Source: Akkermansia muciniphila
GTDB lineage: Bacteria; Verrucomicrobiota; Verrucomicrobiia; Limisphaerales; SIAT01
NCBI GenBank assembly: GCA_945860945.1
Contig: CAMASG010000016.1
Location: 1 to 41,861 of the forward strand
DNA length: 41,861 nt
Direction: 5' to 3'
Shown here: positions 41,755 through 41,861 of the stretch, in pieces
Layout: each line of letters opens with the position of its first letter
How positions within the stretch are numbered: the first letter of the stretch is position 1
Notes under the pieces: model-generated
Database searches by the model: none
What the model was told of the DNA's origin: nothing
Seen by the model: only the letters and a program-made list of their open reading frames with translations
Translations under genes and position numbers: made by a program

Positions 41755-41861
41755 ATGGAAACTGTCAGCAAGTCGGCGCGGAAGGAAATCTTGGCAGCGG
41801 TGCGCGTTCGGTATGGGCAAGCATCCAAGCTGGAAAAGGGAAAGATCCTCAGCGAGTTCGC
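41755..41861 (+). mobile_element. 5' part of an insertion-element transposase, cut by the window end
   Basis: From the ATG at 41755 an open frame runs off the end of the window. Its first 35 residues include ARKEILAAVRVRYGQAS and EKGKILSEF. This is the start of a transposase group with an integrase core, in which the text usually goes on with a GYHRKYAIRLL-type helix-turn-helix. The TGTTACC heptamer occurs twice just upstream (41697-41703 and 41730-41736), which would suit an IS end. The family call is from the N-terminus only, and neither the exact left end nor intactness of the element can be told. Confidence 0.55.

Noticed and set aside
1-41861. CRISPR arrays, tRNA and rRNA genes
   Set aside because: No regularly spaced direct repeats with unique spacers and no cloverleaf or rRNA-like sequence were seen in the gaps, on reading by eye.

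Overview
The window looks like chromosomal DNA of a Gram-negative bacterium of moderately high GC, most probably a member of the Verrucomicrobiota. That placement is an inference from gene content and architecture: a PSD1-type cytochrome/DUF1549/DUF1553 protein paired with a DUF1501 protein, FHA-Ser/Thr kinases, an HPr kinase/HPr pair without an adjacent sugar PTS, and a complete KDO/Lpt lipopolysaccharide block. Many starts lack a clear Shine-Dalgarno sequence and several genes begin with GTG. Almost all of the window is coding, and no gene-free stretch exceeds 300 bases.

Layout. (1) 1-312: a truncated nif3-like 5' end abutting, in another frame, the 3' tail of an unrelated gene; a rearrangement scar. 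(2) 505-4616: dnaK, groES and groEL with a structured leader and a strong terminator. (3) 4688-10871: a signalling island with an FHA-GAF-adenylate cyclase, a divergent single-domain cyclic-nucleotide-binding-like protein, an FHA-kinase with an RCC1-like propeller, and a second FHA-kinase with a C-terminal membrane anchor. (4) 10933-12468: a CobA-HemD fusion for tetrapyrrole synthesis. (5) 12530-19579, minus strand: a compact run of PSD1, DUF1501, class IV aminotransferase, an unrecognised conserved-looking protein and an AEC permease. (6) 19691-23452: a small secreted secretin-like protein convergent with a large lipoprotein that joins a CBM9-like domain, a PQQ-type sugar dehydrogenase propeller and a diheme cytochrome region.

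(7) 23558-28174: kdsA, kdsC, lptC, lptA, lptB, hprK and ptsH, linking KDO synthesis and LPS export to a Ser-HPr regulatory pair. (8) 28264-33374: gatC, gatA, trpF, trpB and xseA. (9) 33624-35435: a Gly-rich RRM protein and an RhlE-like DEAD-box helicase, a probable RNA-remodelling pair. (10) 35480-40415: a secreted TraB/GumN-like protein (minus), then xseB, dxs and icd. (11) 40616-41861: a secreted Arg/Asp/Pro repeat protein, a DUF1801 protein, and the start of an insertion-element transposase cut by the window end.

The best candidate for an undescribed system is the FHA/cyclase/kinase island at 4.7-10.9 kb. It could couple cAMP synthesis, a degenerate cyclic-nucleotide sensor and phosphothreonine-dependent kinase signalling, with one kinase carrying a probable extracytoplasmic beta-propeller. 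The lptB-hprK-ptsH junction is the second most interesting, because it parallels the proteobacterial lptB/rpoN/PTS-Ntr neighbourhood with a different set of regulators.
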